Of a DNA stretch of 5,852 nucleotides, positions 5,830 to 5,852 are shown piece by piece. The notes below the pieces were generated by a model. The model worked only from the letters and a program-made list of their open reading frames with translations, had not been told where the DNA came from and did not search any database. Both the position numbers and the translations under genes were made by a program. How positions within the stretch are numbered: the stretch's first letter is position 1; each line of letters opens with the position of its first letter. This DNA comes from CAYVFC01 sp964450715 (GTDB lineage: Bacteria > Myxococcota_A > Polyangia > Polyangiales > JAFGIB01): the NCBI GenBank assembly GCA_964450715.1, contig CAYVFC010000249.1, positions 1 to 5,852 on the forward strand, read 5' to 3'.

Positions 5830-5852
5830 ATGAAAGGCGGTCCTACCCCGGT
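5830..5852 (+). CDS. Possible start of a downstream gene (partial)
   Basis: ATG 5830 opens a frame reading MKGGPTP before the window ends. It lies 34 nt after the FecR-domain gene's stop, on the same strand, and the AAGGG at 5819-5823 gives a 6-nt spacing, as expected for the next gene of the operon. Only seven full codons are visible, so no product can be named. Confidence 0.35.

Noticed and set aside
5796..5852. Terminator after the FecR-domain gene
   Set aside because: No GC-rich hairpin followed by a T-run is visible in the 57 nt remaining; a possible next gene with its own Shine-Dalgarno lies there instead.

Overview
The window looks like part of a chromosome from a high-GC, diderm (Gram-negative) bacterium. 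Strong third-position G/C, two lipoproteins, a SurA-type chaperone, a probable outer-membrane beta-barrel protein and a FecR-domain protein together suggest Myxococcota or a related deltaproteobacterial lineage. That placement is an inference from style and gene content; nothing here fixes a genus.

Four complete genes lie head to tail on the + strand. They are tightly spaced (11 nt, 22 nt, then a 1-nt TGATG overlap), and a fifth gene may begin 34 nt further on at the right edge. In order they are: a parvulin (PpiC-type) lipoprotein at 205-1296; a SurA-like periplasmic parvulin chaperone at 1308-2429; a secreted protein with a probable beta-barrel followed by three carboxypeptidase-regulatory-like beta-sandwich repeats at 2452-4227; and a FecR-domain lipoprotein with a tetra-cysteine N-terminus at 4227-5795. 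All four products are predicted to be exported. A plausible reading is an envelope operon: two folding factors, a candidate outer-membrane client and a lipoprotein partner. The first 204 nt hold no convincing gene, only a GC-rich leader with a short tandem repeat. No tRNA, rRNA, CRISPR array, transposase gene or clear terminator was seen.

The most unusual structure is a 166-bp palindromic, MITE-like element (1329-1494) inside the 5' end of the SurA-like gene. Its 22-bp ends are inverted repeats with one mismatch, both ending in CTAG, and further inverted segments lie inside. The two CTAG copies are exactly 162 bp (54 codons) apart and the frame through the element has no stop. Removing one unit in silico joins MPHNAIR to LVLLAALAAPPLA and an ARA/E cleavage site, giving a textbook signal peptide. 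The element therefore appears to have inserted in frame into the signal-peptide codons. The right arm also carries an in-frame TTG that could serve as a replacement start. A second oddity in the same gene is a parvulin domain about 8 residues short in the loop that normally holds the active-site Cys/Asp.
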